From Cognaticolwellia beringensis (lineage in GTDB: Bacteria > Pseudomonadota > Gammaproteobacteria > Enterobacterales > Alteromonadaceae): a DNA stretch of 64,000 nucleotides. Positions 28,082 through 38,781 of the stretch are shown piece by piece. The stretch is from assembly GCF_002076895.1 (NCBI RefSeq), contig NZ_CP020465.1:1984001-2048000 (forward strand), given 5' to 3'. The notes under the pieces are model-generated. The model made no database searches, had not been told where the DNA came from, and saw nothing but the letters and a program-made list of their open reading frames with translations. Within the stretch, counting starts at the first letter, position 1. Every line of letters begins with the position of its first letter. Both the position numbers and the translations under genes were made by a program.

Positions 28082-30712
28082 ATGGGATCGAGGGCGACGG
28101 AAACTAGTCAAGCGATACGCCAACTTCCTAAGTTAAAATCGTTACTTAAAAAGTACCGACAACTTAAAAACATGCAATCGGGTTTATTGCAACTGTCAGA
28201 GTTAGCCAGTTCAGTTACCGATATGGATGCGTTTTATCATGCCCTCAAACCATTAATTAAGACATTATTTGTCACTGATAGCTTTCATATCGCCCTGTTA
28301 AATTCATCTGACGAATTACAATTAACCTATTGTCAAAACCTTGGTGAAATCGCGAGTCATCAGTCTGTTGATATATCAAACTGGCGCAAAAGTTTAACCG
28401 GTTTAGTCTTACTCAACCAAAAAATGGCACATTATTCAGCCAATAAAATAATGCAGCTTGCTGAAGCTGATGAGATATCTTTATCTGACTCAGCATGTAT
28501 AGATTGGTTGGGAGTACCGTTAAAGCGAGGCGAACAAGTTGTTGGTGTTATTGCCTTACAAAGTTACGATGCGAAACTGAATTTTTCTAAAAGTGACAGT
28601 GAAATTTTAACCATAATCGCTGAGCAACTTGTCAAGGCAATCGATCGTGTTCGTAGTAGAGAGTTATTAGAATCTAGTATTAGTCAGCGTACAGTTACAT
28701 TAACCGAAGCCAACCAACAATTGCAGCGTGAAATTGTTGAAAGGCAGCTAGCGGTTAAGGCCCATCAAGTATTACTTAATATTTCTGAGTTAACAGCAAA
28801 GTCCCACACAATAGATAAGTTTTATCAAGCGCTGCACCACGAAGTAAATAAATTACTGCCCGCCAAAAACTTTTATATTGCATTATTATCTGATGATAAA
28901 AGCGAATTAGAGTTTCCATATTATTGTGATGAAAAACTATCACAACCAGAAACACGTGCGCTGAGCGACGGGTTATCGGAAATGACCATAAAAGCCGGTA
29001 AACCAATACTGTTAAGCGACCGAGTTCTTTATACGTTAGCGGCACAAGGTAACGTTACACAATGTGCGTTTACTAAACATTACCCTGAGCATGAAATGCC
29101 ACGATCTTGGCTAGCAGCACCGTTGACAGATCACGGTGAAATTTTTGGTGTTATTGCTATTCAGCATTATCAAGATGAAAATGCTTATCAAAGCAAAGAT
29201 CTCGAGCTTATGCGCTTTGTTAGTCATCATATCGCGATTGAGATTTTACGACAAAAAGTGCAACATCAAGCATTACAAAGCCATGAGGCACTTGAACAAA
29301 TTATAAATAAACGCACTCAAGAGCTGCAAGCGACTAACCTTAATTTACGTATGCAAATTGAAGAACGTCGAAAAGCAGAAGCGCGCTTATATCATGAAGC
29401 TCATCATGATGCTTTAACCCAACTACCCAACAGAGCAATGTTTTCAGACCGCTTAACCTATGCTATGCGTCACTTGAAGCGCCATCCAAACCATAGATTC
29501 GCGGTGTTGTTTATTGATTTAGACCGCTTTAAAATGATTAATGACACATTAGGGCATCATGCTGGCGATCAATTTTTAATCGAAATTTCGCACCGATTGC
29601 GTGATTGCGTGCGTGATAATGATATTTTAGCGCGATTAGGTGGCGATGAGTTTGTCGTGTTACTAGACTCACTGCAGTCACTTGACGATATTGAAGAAAT
29701 AGCGTCTCGTATCATTACATCTATTGCACAACCCTTTGATCTTGACGGTCATACCTTGTATTCAAATGCCAGTATTGGAATTGCCCAGAGCCGTATTACT
29801 TATAAAGATGCTAATGAAATACTGCGCGATGCTGATGCGGCCATGTATCAAGCAAAAAGTTTAGGACGCGGGCGATATGTTTTCTTTGATGATAGTATGC
29901 GGGAAAAAATTATTGCTAGCATGACGCTTGAGCAAGAATTAAGACAAGCCATTAAAAGCAAGCAGTTTGAATTACACTATCAAAAAATTTCAGATTTAAC
30001 CTCAACTAAAACCCTAGGTTTTGAAGTGCTTTTGCGTTGGCAACATCCAACTAAGGGCCTGTTAACACCGAGCGAGTTTCTTTTTATGGCAGAAGAAACT
30101 GGCATGATTTTGGATATAGAAACTTGGGTGATTGAAGAAGTTTGTTTGCAATTAAAACTATGGAAAAAATCCAAAGAATATGAGCACGCCTATATCGGTG
30201 TCAACCTATCTGGACGCCATTTAATTCAGGCTAATCAATTAACTAAATTGATGGGGTTGATCAGTATTAATACAGTCGAGCCTGAGCGACTTATTCTGGA
30301 GTTTAATGAATCAGCATTTGCTCGCCATACCGAATTAGCGCTAAAAGGCTTACGTAAATTGAAAGAATTTGGCGTTAAGCTCGCTTTAGATGATTATGGT
30401 GCTGGCTTATCGTCGTTTAATTTCTTACATAACTACCCGTTTGAGTTTATTAAACTCGATCGCAGTTTTATTCGTAGTTTAAATAACAATGATAAAAATT
30501 TATCTTTAGTTAAAGCCCTGCATGAGTTGGGGACAAAATTTGGCTATAGATTAGTAGCCGAAGGTATTGAGTCTGAAGCCATGCTGCAGAAACTTCAAAC
30601 TGTAGGTTGTGAATTTGGTCAGGGTTATCATATTAGCCGGCCCGCAAAAATAGTCCAAGCTAAGAGCGCAAGTAATGTTGTAGCAATGCATCGGGCTCAG
30701 CAGAGTCTTTGA
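28082..30712 (+). CDS. GAF-GAF-GGDEF-EAL cyclic-di-GMP turnover protein
   Basis: An 876-residue soluble protein with both c-di-GMP synthesis and breakdown modules. Two GAF-like sensor domains (about 35-205 and 240-400) are joined by coiled coils. The GGDEF domain has the intact motif at 520-524 (RLGGDEFVVLL). The EAL domain begins with FEVLLRW (E648), with later LDDYGAGLSSFNFL and KLDRSFIRS motifs, so a phosphodiesterase site is also complete. Which activity dominates cannot be told. No membrane segment. Monocistronic; its 3' end converges on the beta-rich envelope protein gene. Confidence 0.92.
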   Translation: MGSRATETSQAIRQLPKLKSLLKKYRQLKNMQSGLLQLSELASSVTDMDAFYHALKPLIKTLFVTDSFHIALLNSSDELQLTYCQNLGEIASHQSVDISNWRKSLTGLVLLNQKMAHYSANKIMQLAEADEISLSDSACIDWLGVPLKRGEQVVGVIALQSYDAKLNFSKSDSEILTIIAEQLVKAIDRVRSRELLESSISQRTVTLTEANQQLQREIVERQLAVKAHQVLLNISELTAKSHTIDKFYQALHHEVNKLLPAKNFYIALLSDDKSELEFPYYCDEKLSQPETRALSDGLSEMTIKAGKPILLSDRVLYTLAAQGNVTQCAFTKHYPEHEMPRSWLAAPLTDHGEIFGVIAIQHYQDENAYQSKDLELMRFVSHHIAIEILRQKVQHQALQSHEALEQIINKRTQELQATNLNLRMQIEERRKAEARLYHEAHHDALTQLPNRAMFSDRLTYAMRHLKRHPNHRFAVLFIDLDRFKMINDTLGHHAGDQFLIEISHRLRDCVRDNDILARLGGDEFVVLLDSLQSLDDIEEIASRIITSIAQPFDLDGHTLYSNASIGIAQSRITYKDANEILRDADAAMYQAKSLGRGRYVFFDDSMREKIIASMTLEQELRQAIKSKQFELHYQKISDLTSTKTLGFEVLLRWQHPTKGLLTPSEFLFMAEETGMILDIETWVIEEVCLQLKLWKKSKEYEHAYIGVNLSGRHLIQANQLTKLMGLISINTVEPERLILEFNESAFARHTELALKGLRKLKEFGVKLALDDYGAGLSSFNFLHNYPFEFIKLDRSFIRSLNNNDKNLSLVKALHELGTKFGYRLVAEGIESEAMLQKLQTVGCEFGQGYHISRPAKIVQAKSASNVVAMHRAQQSL

Positions 30713-30723
30713 AACTGTTAACG

Positions 30724-31695
30724 CTAACCTTTGTGAAAGAAACCTTCAATACGTAAGGCAATGCCAGGAGTTGTGCTGTAATTCTCCTCTTCTGGAAACT
30801 CTACAAATGGCTCTATTTCAAAAAACAACCAATCCCGCAAGGCATTAAAGCGATATCGATAGCCTAAGGTATATTTATCAATAACAAAGCCTCGATCGCC
30901 GTTACGCTCCCCTTCAACTTGTAAGCTAAGGACAGATGCGGTGGTTTCATTGATTTGATGTAACTTATAAAAGCCATGCTTCCAACGAATACCACTAAAC
31001 TCTGCGGAACCCCGAATGCTATAATTAATGCGAAATTGCGACTTTTTGCTTAATTGGTAATCGTATTCTAGTAATAATTTAGCGCCAAGGCCTTCATCTA
31101 GATAGTAATATAATGAAGGCTCAAATAAGAAACCTTGCTTTGTACTGATATTGAAACGGCGTTTATGTTTTGCCCGAACAAATATATCACCGCCTGAAAT
31201 ACCCAAGCGATAATTCATCAAACGGTCATCTCTTTTATCTTGAGTATAGTTTAGCGCTAAAGAAAATTTCTCTTCTTCAATCCGTGACTTTGTATTTACA
31301 GATTCTAAAGGTAGATTATTGAGTTCGTCATCTGCTTCGTCAGATAAAACCACACTGACTCTATCTTGAAAATGAGGTAATTTAACTCGCACACGGAAAC
31401 GCGGTTTGACTTCACTCCAGTCACGACTTTTTGGCAACCAAGCAAAACTAATTTTTGCAGTTGTTTTTGGACTTTGTTGTTCACTCTCATTTGCGATAAA
31501 AAAACTATCAAACCATTGCGCAGATTGATAAACGGAGTCGGAAACCGTTTCATGCAATCCTTGCATCCAGTGATCATCTTTTTGCTCAACAGGCTCTTTT
31601 ACTTCTTGCGAAGTATACGCTTGTGCTGAATTTGCAAATGCAAAGTAAAATAACACTAGGCAAAAATGCCAATAACACAGATTTTTACAATACAT
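30724..31695 (-). CDS. Predicted exported, beta-rich envelope protein
   Basis: A 323-residue protein with a signal peptide (hydrophobic run up to ANSAQA, cleavage near residue 26). It has alternating beta-strand sequence through the C-terminal 200 residues (RRFNISTKQGFLFEPSLYYY, AKLLLEYDYQLSKKSQFRIN, DWLFFEIEPFVEFPE) ending GIALRIEGFF, the look of an outer-membrane barrel. No family is named. The start is uncertain: the frame is open far upstream across tatA, but ATG 31695 is the first that places a normal signal peptide at the N-terminus; a TTG nine bases further up has a GAGGT site. Divergent from tatA. Confidence 0.65.
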   Translation of the reverse strand: MYCKNLCYWHFCLVLFYFAFANSAQAYTSQEVKEPVEQKDDHWMQGLHETVSDSVYQSAQWFDSFFIANESEQQSPKTTAKISFAWLPKSRDWSEVKPRFRVRVKLPHFQDRVSVVLSDEADDELNNLPLESVNTKSRIEEEKFSLALNYTQDKRDDRLMNYRLGISGGDIFVRAKHKRRFNISTKQGFLFEPSLYYYLDEGLGAKLLLEYDYQLSKKSQFRINYSIRGSAEFSGIRWKHGFYKLHQINETTASVLSLQVEGERNGDRGFVIDKYTLGYRYRFNALRDWLFFEIEPFVEFPEEENYSTTPGIALRIEGFFHKG

Positions 31696-31795
31696 ATTGA
31701 TCAAATTTTGTTTTACCTCATCATTTAGCATATCAGTTGGTGATTTTTTTTCTATAAACTTTATAATGAAATCAATTAAATTATAGGGGTTTTTT

Positions 31796-32044
31796 ATGGG
31801 CGGTATAAGTATTTGGCAATTATTAATTATTGCAGTGATTGTTGTGTTGTTATTTGGTACTAAGAAATTACGTAATTTAGGTACTGATCTGGGCTCGGCA
31901 ATCAAAGGTTTTAAAGGCGCAGTCTCCGATGAACCGGCAAAAAAAGATGAAGCTACAGAAGAAAATTCAGCCAATAGTGATAGTTTAGGTGATAAAACAG
32001 CAGAAAAAAGCAATGTGGCTGAAAAAGAGAAAGATAAAGTCTAA
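31796..32044 (+). CDS. tatA: Sec-independent translocase subunit TatA
   Basis: An 82-residue membrane protein that forms the Tat export channel for folded proteins. One N-terminal membrane helix ([16 protein letters not shown]) is followed by the [10 protein letters not shown] hinge and an amphipathic helix ([11 protein letters not shown]), then an acidic, disordered tail. The stop overlaps the tatB start by one base. First gene of the tat operon. Confidence 0.97.
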   Translation: MGGISIWQLLIIAVIVVLLFGTKKLRNLGTDLGSAIKGFKGAVSDEPAKKDEATEENSANSDSLGDKTAEKSNVAEKEKDKV

Positions 32045-32412
32045 TGTTTGATATAGGCTTTTGGGAACTATTATTGATCGCTATTATTGGCTTAGTAGTA
32101 TTAGGGCCCGAGCGATTGCCCGTTGCAATTCGTACTGTGCGCGGCTGGATAACTAGCATTCGCAGCTTTAGTGAGGGCGTTAAAAACGAGCTTACTGAAG
32201 AGCTACGCATTCAAGAGTTGCACGCTAATTTAAAAAAAGCTGAACAATCAGGCATGAAAGATCTGTCACCAGAAATTGAAGCTTCTGTAAAGTCGCTTAA
32301 AGAAGCAGCCGAAATGGTAAATAACCCTTATCAAACAGCCGAGCAATCAATCAGTTCTTCTGAAAAAATTGAGCAGCCAATTGATAATAAAGATGAAAAG
32401 CAAATTAAATGA
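32044..32412 (+). CDS. tatB: Sec-independent translocase subunit TatB
   Basis: A 122-residue subunit that with TatC forms the Tat substrate receptor. [26 protein letters not shown] has the E in the membrane helix and the GPERLP hinge that separate TatB from TatA. A long amphipathic helix and an acidic tail follow. Overlaps tatC by four bases (ATGA), so translation is coupled. Shorter than E. coli TatB (171), as in many marine relatives. Confidence 0.96.
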   Translation: MFDIGFWELLLIAIIGLVVLGPERLPVAIRTVRGWITSIRSFSEGVKNELTEELRIQELHANLKKAEQSGMKDLSPEIEASVKSLKEAAEMVNNPYQTAEQSISSSEKIEQPIDNKDEKQIK

Positions 32413-33170
32413 GTTCAGCCGTTAAGCAAAACTACACATTATTTGATCATTTATTAGAGCTAAGAACACGGTTATTACATGCAGTGTTAGGTGTGTTAGT
32501 TGTTTTTTGTTCGTTGATTTACTTTGCACAAGATATTTACCAATATGTTGCGCAACCACTTTTGGCCGTTATGCCTGAAGGGACTCAAATGATCGCTACC
32601 GATGTAGCGTCTCCCTTTTTTACGCCTTTTAAGCTCACCATAGTTTTGTCTATATTTATTGCTATGCCCTATATTTTGTATCAATTGTGGTCGTTTATTG
32701 CACCTGGTTTATATAAAAATGAAAAACGTTTAATTGCACCGTTAATGTTTGGTAGTACGTTATTGTTTTATGGTGGAATTGCTTTCGCTTACTATGTAGT
32801 CTTTCCGGTAGCTTTTGCATTCTTTTCATCTGTAGCGCCAGAAGGGGTTACTATTGCAACTGACATTAGTAGTTATCTTGATTTCGTATTAAAGTTATTT
32901 TTTGCCTTCGGTGCAGCGTTTGAAATACCCATTGCGATTATATTGCTGTGCTGGACCGGTGTGACAAGCCCTGATAGTTTGCGTGCTAAACGACCTTATA
33001 TAGTTGTTGGTGCATTTGTTGTTGGTATGATGTTAACACCACCCGATATTATTTCTCAAACCATGCTAGCTGTGCCTATGCTGTTATTATTTGAGCTAGG
33101 TATTATTATCGCTTCATTTTATTATAAAGAAGACGATGGCGAAGAAACTGCACCAAAGGAAGAACAATAA
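32409..33170 (+). CDS. tatC: Sec-independent translocase subunit TatC
   Basis: A 253-residue protein with six membrane helices that recognises the twin-arginine signal. [12 protein letters not shown] at the N-terminus, the SPFFTPFKL loop and [12 protein letters not shown] are family marks, and the helices end in a charged tail. Its stop overlaps the start of the next gene by one base, so the operon continues with the small exported protein and tatD. Confidence 0.97.
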   Translation: MSSAVKQNYTLFDHLLELRTRLLHAVLGVLVVFCSLIYFAQDIYQYVAQPLLAVMPEGTQMIATDVASPFFTPFKLTIVLSIFIAMPYILYQLWSFIAPGLYKNEKRLIAPLMFGSTLLFYGGIAFAYYVVFPVAFAFFSSVAPEGVTIATDISSYLDFVLKLFFAFGAAFEIPIAIILLCWTGVTSPDSLRAKRPYIVVGAFVVGMMLTPPDIISQTMLAVPMLLLFELGIIIASFYYKEDDGEETAPKEEQ

Positions 33171-33685
33171 TGAATAATAATTTTCTTATAACGCTAGCCA
33201 TTTTGACTTTGTTATCATTTACTACACACGGAGAAACGTTAAGTACCAGTTTAGCAACATGCACAAAAATTCAAGAAAATTCGGCGCGCTTAATTTGCTT
33301 TGACAACTTAGCAGAACAAGCTGTAATCCCGAAAAAAGTAGCTGTTAAGCCTAGTAAGAGTGCAGCAACGGCCAAAGTTGAAGCCCTTATGGCTCCTGCA
33401 GCGGTAAAAGCTGCAGATTTTGGTGCTGAGCACTTAAAAAAACCTCCCGTTGCTGAAGAAGATCTTCAGGTTGTTTTTATGATTGCGCAATTAAGTAAAG
33501 ATCATTATGGTAAATGGAATTTCACGTTTAAAAATGGTCAACAATGGAAACAAACAGATAGTGCATTTCTCAAACTTACGGTGGGAGATAATGTCTTACT
33601 TAAAAAAGGTTTTATGAATGCGGTATATTTGAAGAAAAACTTACCCGATTCAAATAAAAAAATTCGCGTTAAACGCCTGAAATAA
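33170..33685 (+). CDS. Small exported protein in the tat operon, VasI-like cysteine motif
   Basis: A 171-residue protein with a signal peptide (about 1-21). It then has CTKIQENSARLICFDNLA with C31 and C43, a motif seen in type VI-associated VasI-like and other small periplasmic proteins. A low-complexity Lys/Ala/Pro linker (55-95) and a C-terminal beta domain (LQVVFMIAQLSKDHYGKWNFTF to KRLK) follow. Start overlaps the tatC stop by one base, so it is co-translated with the Tat genes. No type VI genes are nearby; a Tat- or envelope-linked role is only suggested by position. Confidence 0.7.
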   Translation: MNNNFLITLAILTLLSFTTHGETLSTSLATCTKIQENSARLICFDNLAEQAVIPKKVAVKPSKSAATAKVEALMAPAAVKAADFGAEHLKKPPVAEEDLQVVFMIAQLSKDHYGKWNFTFKNGQQWKQTDSAFLKLTVGDNVLLKKGFMNAVYLKKNLPDSNKKIRVKRLK

Positions 33686-33700
33686 AGAGCTTATAATTCC

Positions 33701-34495
33701 TTGATTGATATAGGTGTTAACTTAACCAATGCGCGCTTTGAAAAAGACCGTTCAGAGGTTTTAGCTCGAGCTAAACAAACTAATATTAGCGCAATGTTAG
33801 TTACCGGTACTAATGTTGAAGAAAGTAAGCAAGCGATCGCACTTTGCCAGCACTACCCAAATTATTTATACAGTACCGTGGGTATTCATCCGCATGACGC
33901 CGATAATGCACCAACAAATTTTCAAGCACAATTAGCTGACTTGGCAAAAAATAGCTGCGTTAAAGCTATTGGTGAATGTGGGTTAGACTTTAATCGAAAT
34001 TTCTCCAGTGAAGCAAACCAGAAAGATGTTTTTACACAGCAAGTGTTGTTGGCAGAGCAACTTCAATTACCGTTGTTTTTACATCAGCGAGATGCATTTG
34101 AACCCTGGTTTGAAATTTTAAAACCTCATTTAGCAACGATACCCGCTATGGTTTCACATTGTTTTACCGGTAACCGGAAAGAATTAGAACAATGTTTAGC
34201 CGCTGATATGTATATAGGTATTACAGGTTGGCTTTGTGACGAGCGTCGTGGTCAACTGTTACGCGATATTGTATCGCTAATTCCACTAGAGCGGCTGATG
34301 ATCGAGACAGACGCACCTTATTTAACACCTAGAAATATTCGTCCAAGACCTAAAAGTAGCCGTAATGAACCGAGCTATTTACCTTATATTGTCACTGTTT
34401 TAGCCGAATTAATGGGGTACAGCGAGCGGGACATTATCAAACAAACTAGCCTCAATAGTGTAAAAGTTTTTAATTTAAGTGTTAGTAATGCGTAA
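33701..34495 (+). CDS. tatD: TatD family 3'-5' DNase/metal hydrolase
   Basis: A 264-residue metal-dependent nuclease, close to E. coli TatD. FDIGVNL-type start (MIDIGVNLTNARFEKDR), GIHPHDAD, AIGECGLDFNR, VSHCFTGN and MIETDAPYLTPR supply the metal ligands and catalytic Asp. The start is TTG 33701, which aligns exactly with the N-terminus of E. coli TatD. Separated by 15 bp from the VasI-like gene. Despite the name it is not needed for Tat export and acts in DNA repair or turnover. Confidence 0.95.
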   Translation: MIDIGVNLTNARFEKDRSEVLARAKQTNISAMLVTGTNVEESKQAIALCQHYPNYLYSTVGIHPHDADNAPTNFQAQLADLAKNSCVKAIGECGLDFNRNFSSEANQKDVFTQQVLLAEQLQLPLFLHQRDAFEPWFEILKPHLATIPAMVSHCFTGNRKELEQCLAADMYIGITGWLCDERRGQLLRDIVSLIPLERLMIETDAPYLTPRNIRPRPKSSRNEPSYLPYIVTVLAELMGYSERDIIKQTSLNSVKVFNLSVSNA

Positions 34496-35927
34496 CTTAT
34501 TTAGAGCCAGTATTTGGCTTTTTATACCCTTGTTGATGTCTACAATGGCTAGTGCCCAAGGTGTACCTGTCTTCGCAAAACCAAGTTTGTTATTACAATT
34601 ACATATTCAACATATATTTATTGGTAGTAGCCTGATCCTATCATTAATGTGCTTTGCCTGGGCTAGGGCCTTGCGCAGCTACAGTATGGCAATTTTAGCG
34701 TTATTCTTTGCAATAAAGTCGTTAGGTATTTTGGTTGCTGGCGGGTTTTCATTTTTTGCATTATTTACTAGCAATATTCACCTGCTCAATACTGAAGGCG
34801 TGCTACTGAGCAACTTGTCTAACATTCTATTTTTTATTTTTACGGTTAAATTATTCACCTTAAAAAAGCATGATAAAAATAGTTATCAATTACTACTGCG
34901 CTTAGCGATTATTATGACGCTTACGGTGCCCTTAAGCTTTGTATTTAGCCACAGCTATACTTGGCTATTAACGCAAATACCCATAAGTATGAGCTTGCTT
35001 GCGTTACTGTATGTCAACCGAACTATTAAAGTAGGCGACGAAGCGTTATCTAAAATGTTCTCGTGGATCCTTGTTGTGCAACTAAGCTTCAATACTATTG
35101 CTTATTTACTCTATTACCTTAGCTTTTCTACCCAAGCCATTAATTGCCTAGATATGTTAAGTTTTTGGGTTATGGCTATTATGATGACTTATTTGATCGG
35201 ACATACATATTATTGCCATTTACGTGATGAAAAGCTTGCCCAACAACAGGCGACAGCGAGTGCTCTAGCTTCTAGTGTCGCACAGCAAGAGCTGTTAGCC
35301 TTGCAGGATGAAAGCCAAGAGCAACTTGAAAGTAGAGTGCAAGAAAGAACTTTAGAATTGAATATTGCCTTACAAGAATTAGAGGCAGTCAATCAAGAGC
35401 TTAAAGAAAAGAATACGCTTGATGAATTATCGGGACTGTATAATCGTCGCTACTACGATCAAAAAATACTGGCAGAGTTTAGACGTAGTCGTCGTAACTT
35501 AACACCATTAAGCCTTATTTTAATTGATATTGACCATTTCAAAAAAGTTAACGACAGTTTTGGTCATTTAGTCGGTGATAAATGCATTGTTGAAGTCGCT
35601 AGTATGATTAAGTCCCTATTGCGCCGAAGTTCTGATGTTAGCTGTCGATATGGTGGTGAGGAGTTTTGCTTAATTTTACCGGAAACAGATGAAAAAGGGG
35701 CTTTGGCTTTAGCCGAAGAAATTTGTCAAAGTGTGCGACAGCAAGTTATCCCTAATAACGAAAAAGCTATTAAATTAACTGTAAGTTGTGGTGTTACAAC
35801 ATATCTACAAGAGAAAGATGTGACACCTGAAATTATTTTTGAATGTGTCGATAAAGCACTTTATAAAGCGAAGCAAGCTGGTCGAGACCAAGTACAAGTA
35901 ATGCCAATTAAAATAGTGAACTCGTAA
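34488..35927 (+). CDS. Membrane-bound diguanylate cyclase (GGDEF)
   Basis: A 479-residue protein that would make c-di-GMP. The first 235 residues contain about seven hydrophobic segments forming a membrane sensor. A Gln/Glu-rich coiled coil (about 248-310) leads to a GGDEF domain with DIDHFKKVND and an intact GGEEF at 389-393 (RYGGEEFCLIL). No EAL domain. ATG 34488 overlaps the tatD stop by eight bases and is preferred over GTG 34479. It is thus the last gene of the tatABC-tatD transcription unit. Confidence 0.9.
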   Translation: MRNLFRASIWLFIPLLMSTMASAQGVPVFAKPSLLLQLHIQHIFIGSSLILSLMCFAWARALRSYSMAILALFFAIKSLGILVAGGFSFFALFTSNIHLLNTEGVLLSNLSNILFFIFTVKLFTLKKHDKNSYQLLLRLAIIMTLTVPLSFVFSHSYTWLLTQIPISMSLLALLYVNRTIKVGDEALSKMFSWILVVQLSFNTIAYLLYYLSFSTQAINCLDMLSFWVMAIMMTYLIGHTYYCHLRDEKLAQQQATASALASSVAQQELLALQDESQEQLESRVQERTLELNIALQELEAVNQELKEKNTLDELSGLYNRRYYDQKILAEFRRSRRNLTPLSLILIDIDHFKKVNDSFGHLVGDKCIVEVASMIKSLLRRSSDVSCRYGGEEFCLILPETDEKGALALAEEICQSVRQQVIPNNEKAIKLTVSCGVTTYLQEKDVTPEIIFECVDKALYKAKQAGRDQVQVMPIKIVNS

Positions 35928-36047
35928 CTTAACGCTTTTGTAGAAAGCAGACATAATGCAAGGTGTGCTCAGCATAGTTAACTATGCTTGATAAAATCTG
36001 CAGCAAGCACTAAATCAATTGGTGTGATTTAAATTAAATTATTATAG

Positions 36048-37073
<1,026 letters not shown>

Positions 37074-37119
37074 ATACCACTAGACGTACTTAAAGTTTAA
37101 TAAATTACTTCATTATCAT

Positions 37120-37145
37120 AGCCGCGCTATATATCGCGGCTTTTT
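37120..37145 (+). terminator. Intrinsic terminator after hemB
   Basis: AGCCGCG (37120-37126) pairs with CGCGGCT (37135-37141) around an 8-nt loop, followed by five T in total. It lies 47 bases after hemB, before the convergent gppA gene. Confidence 0.85.
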
Positions 37146-37254
37146 CATATTCAGCGTTTTAAAAATTAGTAGAAATTAATTTACTTGGTATTAAGTGCGT
37201 TAGCATGCTTAACCGAAGGTGGTGTAAGTCTGATGATTTTTTAAGCGGGTGTAA

Positions 37255-38778
37255 TTAAGTCGAGCTATTATTATCCACATCAATATGTAAGCTATAACCT
37301 AGTCGAGAAATATGGTCATTTTCTTGCTTTAATTCATCATGAATAAGGGTGTGTTGCATTAGCCATACTTCAGGTAAAGATAGGTTTAAAACTTTTTTAT
37401 TTAACCATAGACGATAGTTGGGTAATTCATCGTCTTTACGGCGACGGCACAACTTTATTGCTAAGCGTAGAATAATTAAGAGTCGCTTAGCCGTTTCATC
37501 GTCTAAAGCTGATTGTTGTTCAATGTGTGCTAGGTTGATGTCACCCTTATAAAGTAAGACTAAACTGACCAGAAATTTCCTATCTGATTGATTAAACCCT
37601 GCTAAATCTGCATGCTTAAGAATATAGGCACTGTGTTGTTGATGATATTTGTATTCGAGTAACAAGCCTATTTCATGCAAATCTCCGCTAGCCAATAATA
37701 GTGCTAATGCATTACCGTCTGGTAAATTCCAAGTTGATTTGAGCTGGCTATATATAATATTAATTTGGCGTTTAACACTAACAGCATGTTGTTGATCAAT
37801 ATGAAAGCGTTGGCTTAAAGCGCTGATAGTACGTTGGCGTATGTTAGTTGTGCGATTACCAGGTAACATTTCATATAACAACCCTTCACGTAACGCACCA
37901 CTAGAAAGAGTTAATTCTTTAATAGAAAATTGCTGAAATAAGGCAATTAAAATGGCTAACCCACTGGCAATAACTGGACTTCTTTCTGTGGATAAACCAG
38001 GTAAATCAATACTGTTAATATGATCAAAATTTTGCAGCTGCATTTGCACTTGATAAAGAAAGTCTAACGTAAGCACACTGGGTTTATGCTGGTAAATTAA
38101 CATTTCCGCTAATGCTTGCATGGTACCTGAACCACCAAGAACGCATTGCCAACCAATATCACAAAAATCTGCTTTGATCGGTGCAATAGCATGCTCAGCC
38201 GCAGATATTGCTCGGGAAAAATTTGCTGAGGAAAGTGTGCCGTCGGAAAAGTATTTTTGATTATAGCTGACACAGCCTAGGTTAAGACTATGGGCTTTTT
38301 TAACCGTAAAGCCGCGGCCAACGATAAGCTCTGTGCTGGCACCACCAATATCTAAAACTAAGCGTTTATTAGCACTAACACTGGTATGGGCTACGCCAAG
38401 ATATATATGCTCCGCTTCGGCAATACCGCTTAATAAGGTAACTTTGTGGCCTAATGCTGCCTCCGCTTTTGCGATGAATTCAGCACGATTTTTAGCGAGC
38501 CTTAAAGTTGCAGTGGCGACAATTCGAATATTTTTTTCAGGGATATCCTGCAGGCGCTCGGCAAAAAAGCTTAAACATTCTAAGCCTTTTGCCATGGCTT
38601 GCTCAGACAATATGTTATCTTCACTCAAGCCAGCAGCAAGGCGTACTTTACGCTTTACTTTGTCAACAACTTGCACGCTATCGGCAAGTTGTCGAGTGAG
38701 CAACATATGGAAACTATTAGAGCCTAAATCGACCACGGCATACAGAGGTGATAAAGTCTCCATTGAAGTGATCGTCAT
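37255..38778 (-). CDS. gppA: Ppx/GppA family phosphatase, probably GppA
   Basis: A 507-residue exopolyphosphatase/guanosine-pentaphosphate phosphohydrolase. The Ppx/GppA actin-like fold is shown by AVVDLGSNSFHMLL (phosphate 1), the ATLRLAKN loop, and LDIGGASTELIVG (phosphate 2), followed by a C-terminal HD-like helical domain. It hydrolyses pppGpp to ppGpp and/or polyphosphate. Placement directly after rhlB (3-bp gap, same strand) is the E. coli gppA-rhlB arrangement, which is why GppA is preferred over Ppx; the activity itself cannot be told from sequence. Confidence 0.9.
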   Translation of the reverse strand: MTITSMETLSPLYAVVDLGSNSFHMLLTRQLADSVQVVDKVKRKVRLAAGLSEDNILSEQAMAKGLECLSFFAERLQDIPEKNIRIVATATLRLAKNRAEFIAKAEAALGHKVTLLSGIAEAEHIYLGVAHTSVSANKRLVLDIGGASTELIVGRGFTVKKAHSLNLGCVSYNQKYFSDGTLSSANFSRAISAAEHAIAPIKADFCDIGWQCVLGGSGTMQALAEMLIYQHKPSVLTLDFLYQVQMQLQNFDHINSIDLPGLSTERSPVIASGLAILIALFQQFSIKELTLSSGALREGLLYEMLPGNRTTNIRQRTISALSQRFHIDQQHAVSVKRQINIIYSQLKSTWNLPDGNALALLLASGDLHEIGLLLEYKYHQQHSAYILKHADLAGFNQSDRKFLVSLVLLYKGDINLAHIEQQSALDDETAKRLLIILRLAIKLCRRRKDDELPNYRLWLNKKVLNLSLPEVWLMQHTLIHDELKQENDHISRLGYSLHIDVDNNSST

Positions 38779-38781
38779 GAA

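Noticed and set aside
31696..32013. Extension of the beta-rich envelope protein upstream over tatA
   Set aside because: The extension overlaps tatA on the other strand and would bury the signal peptide; ATG 31695 is a better start.
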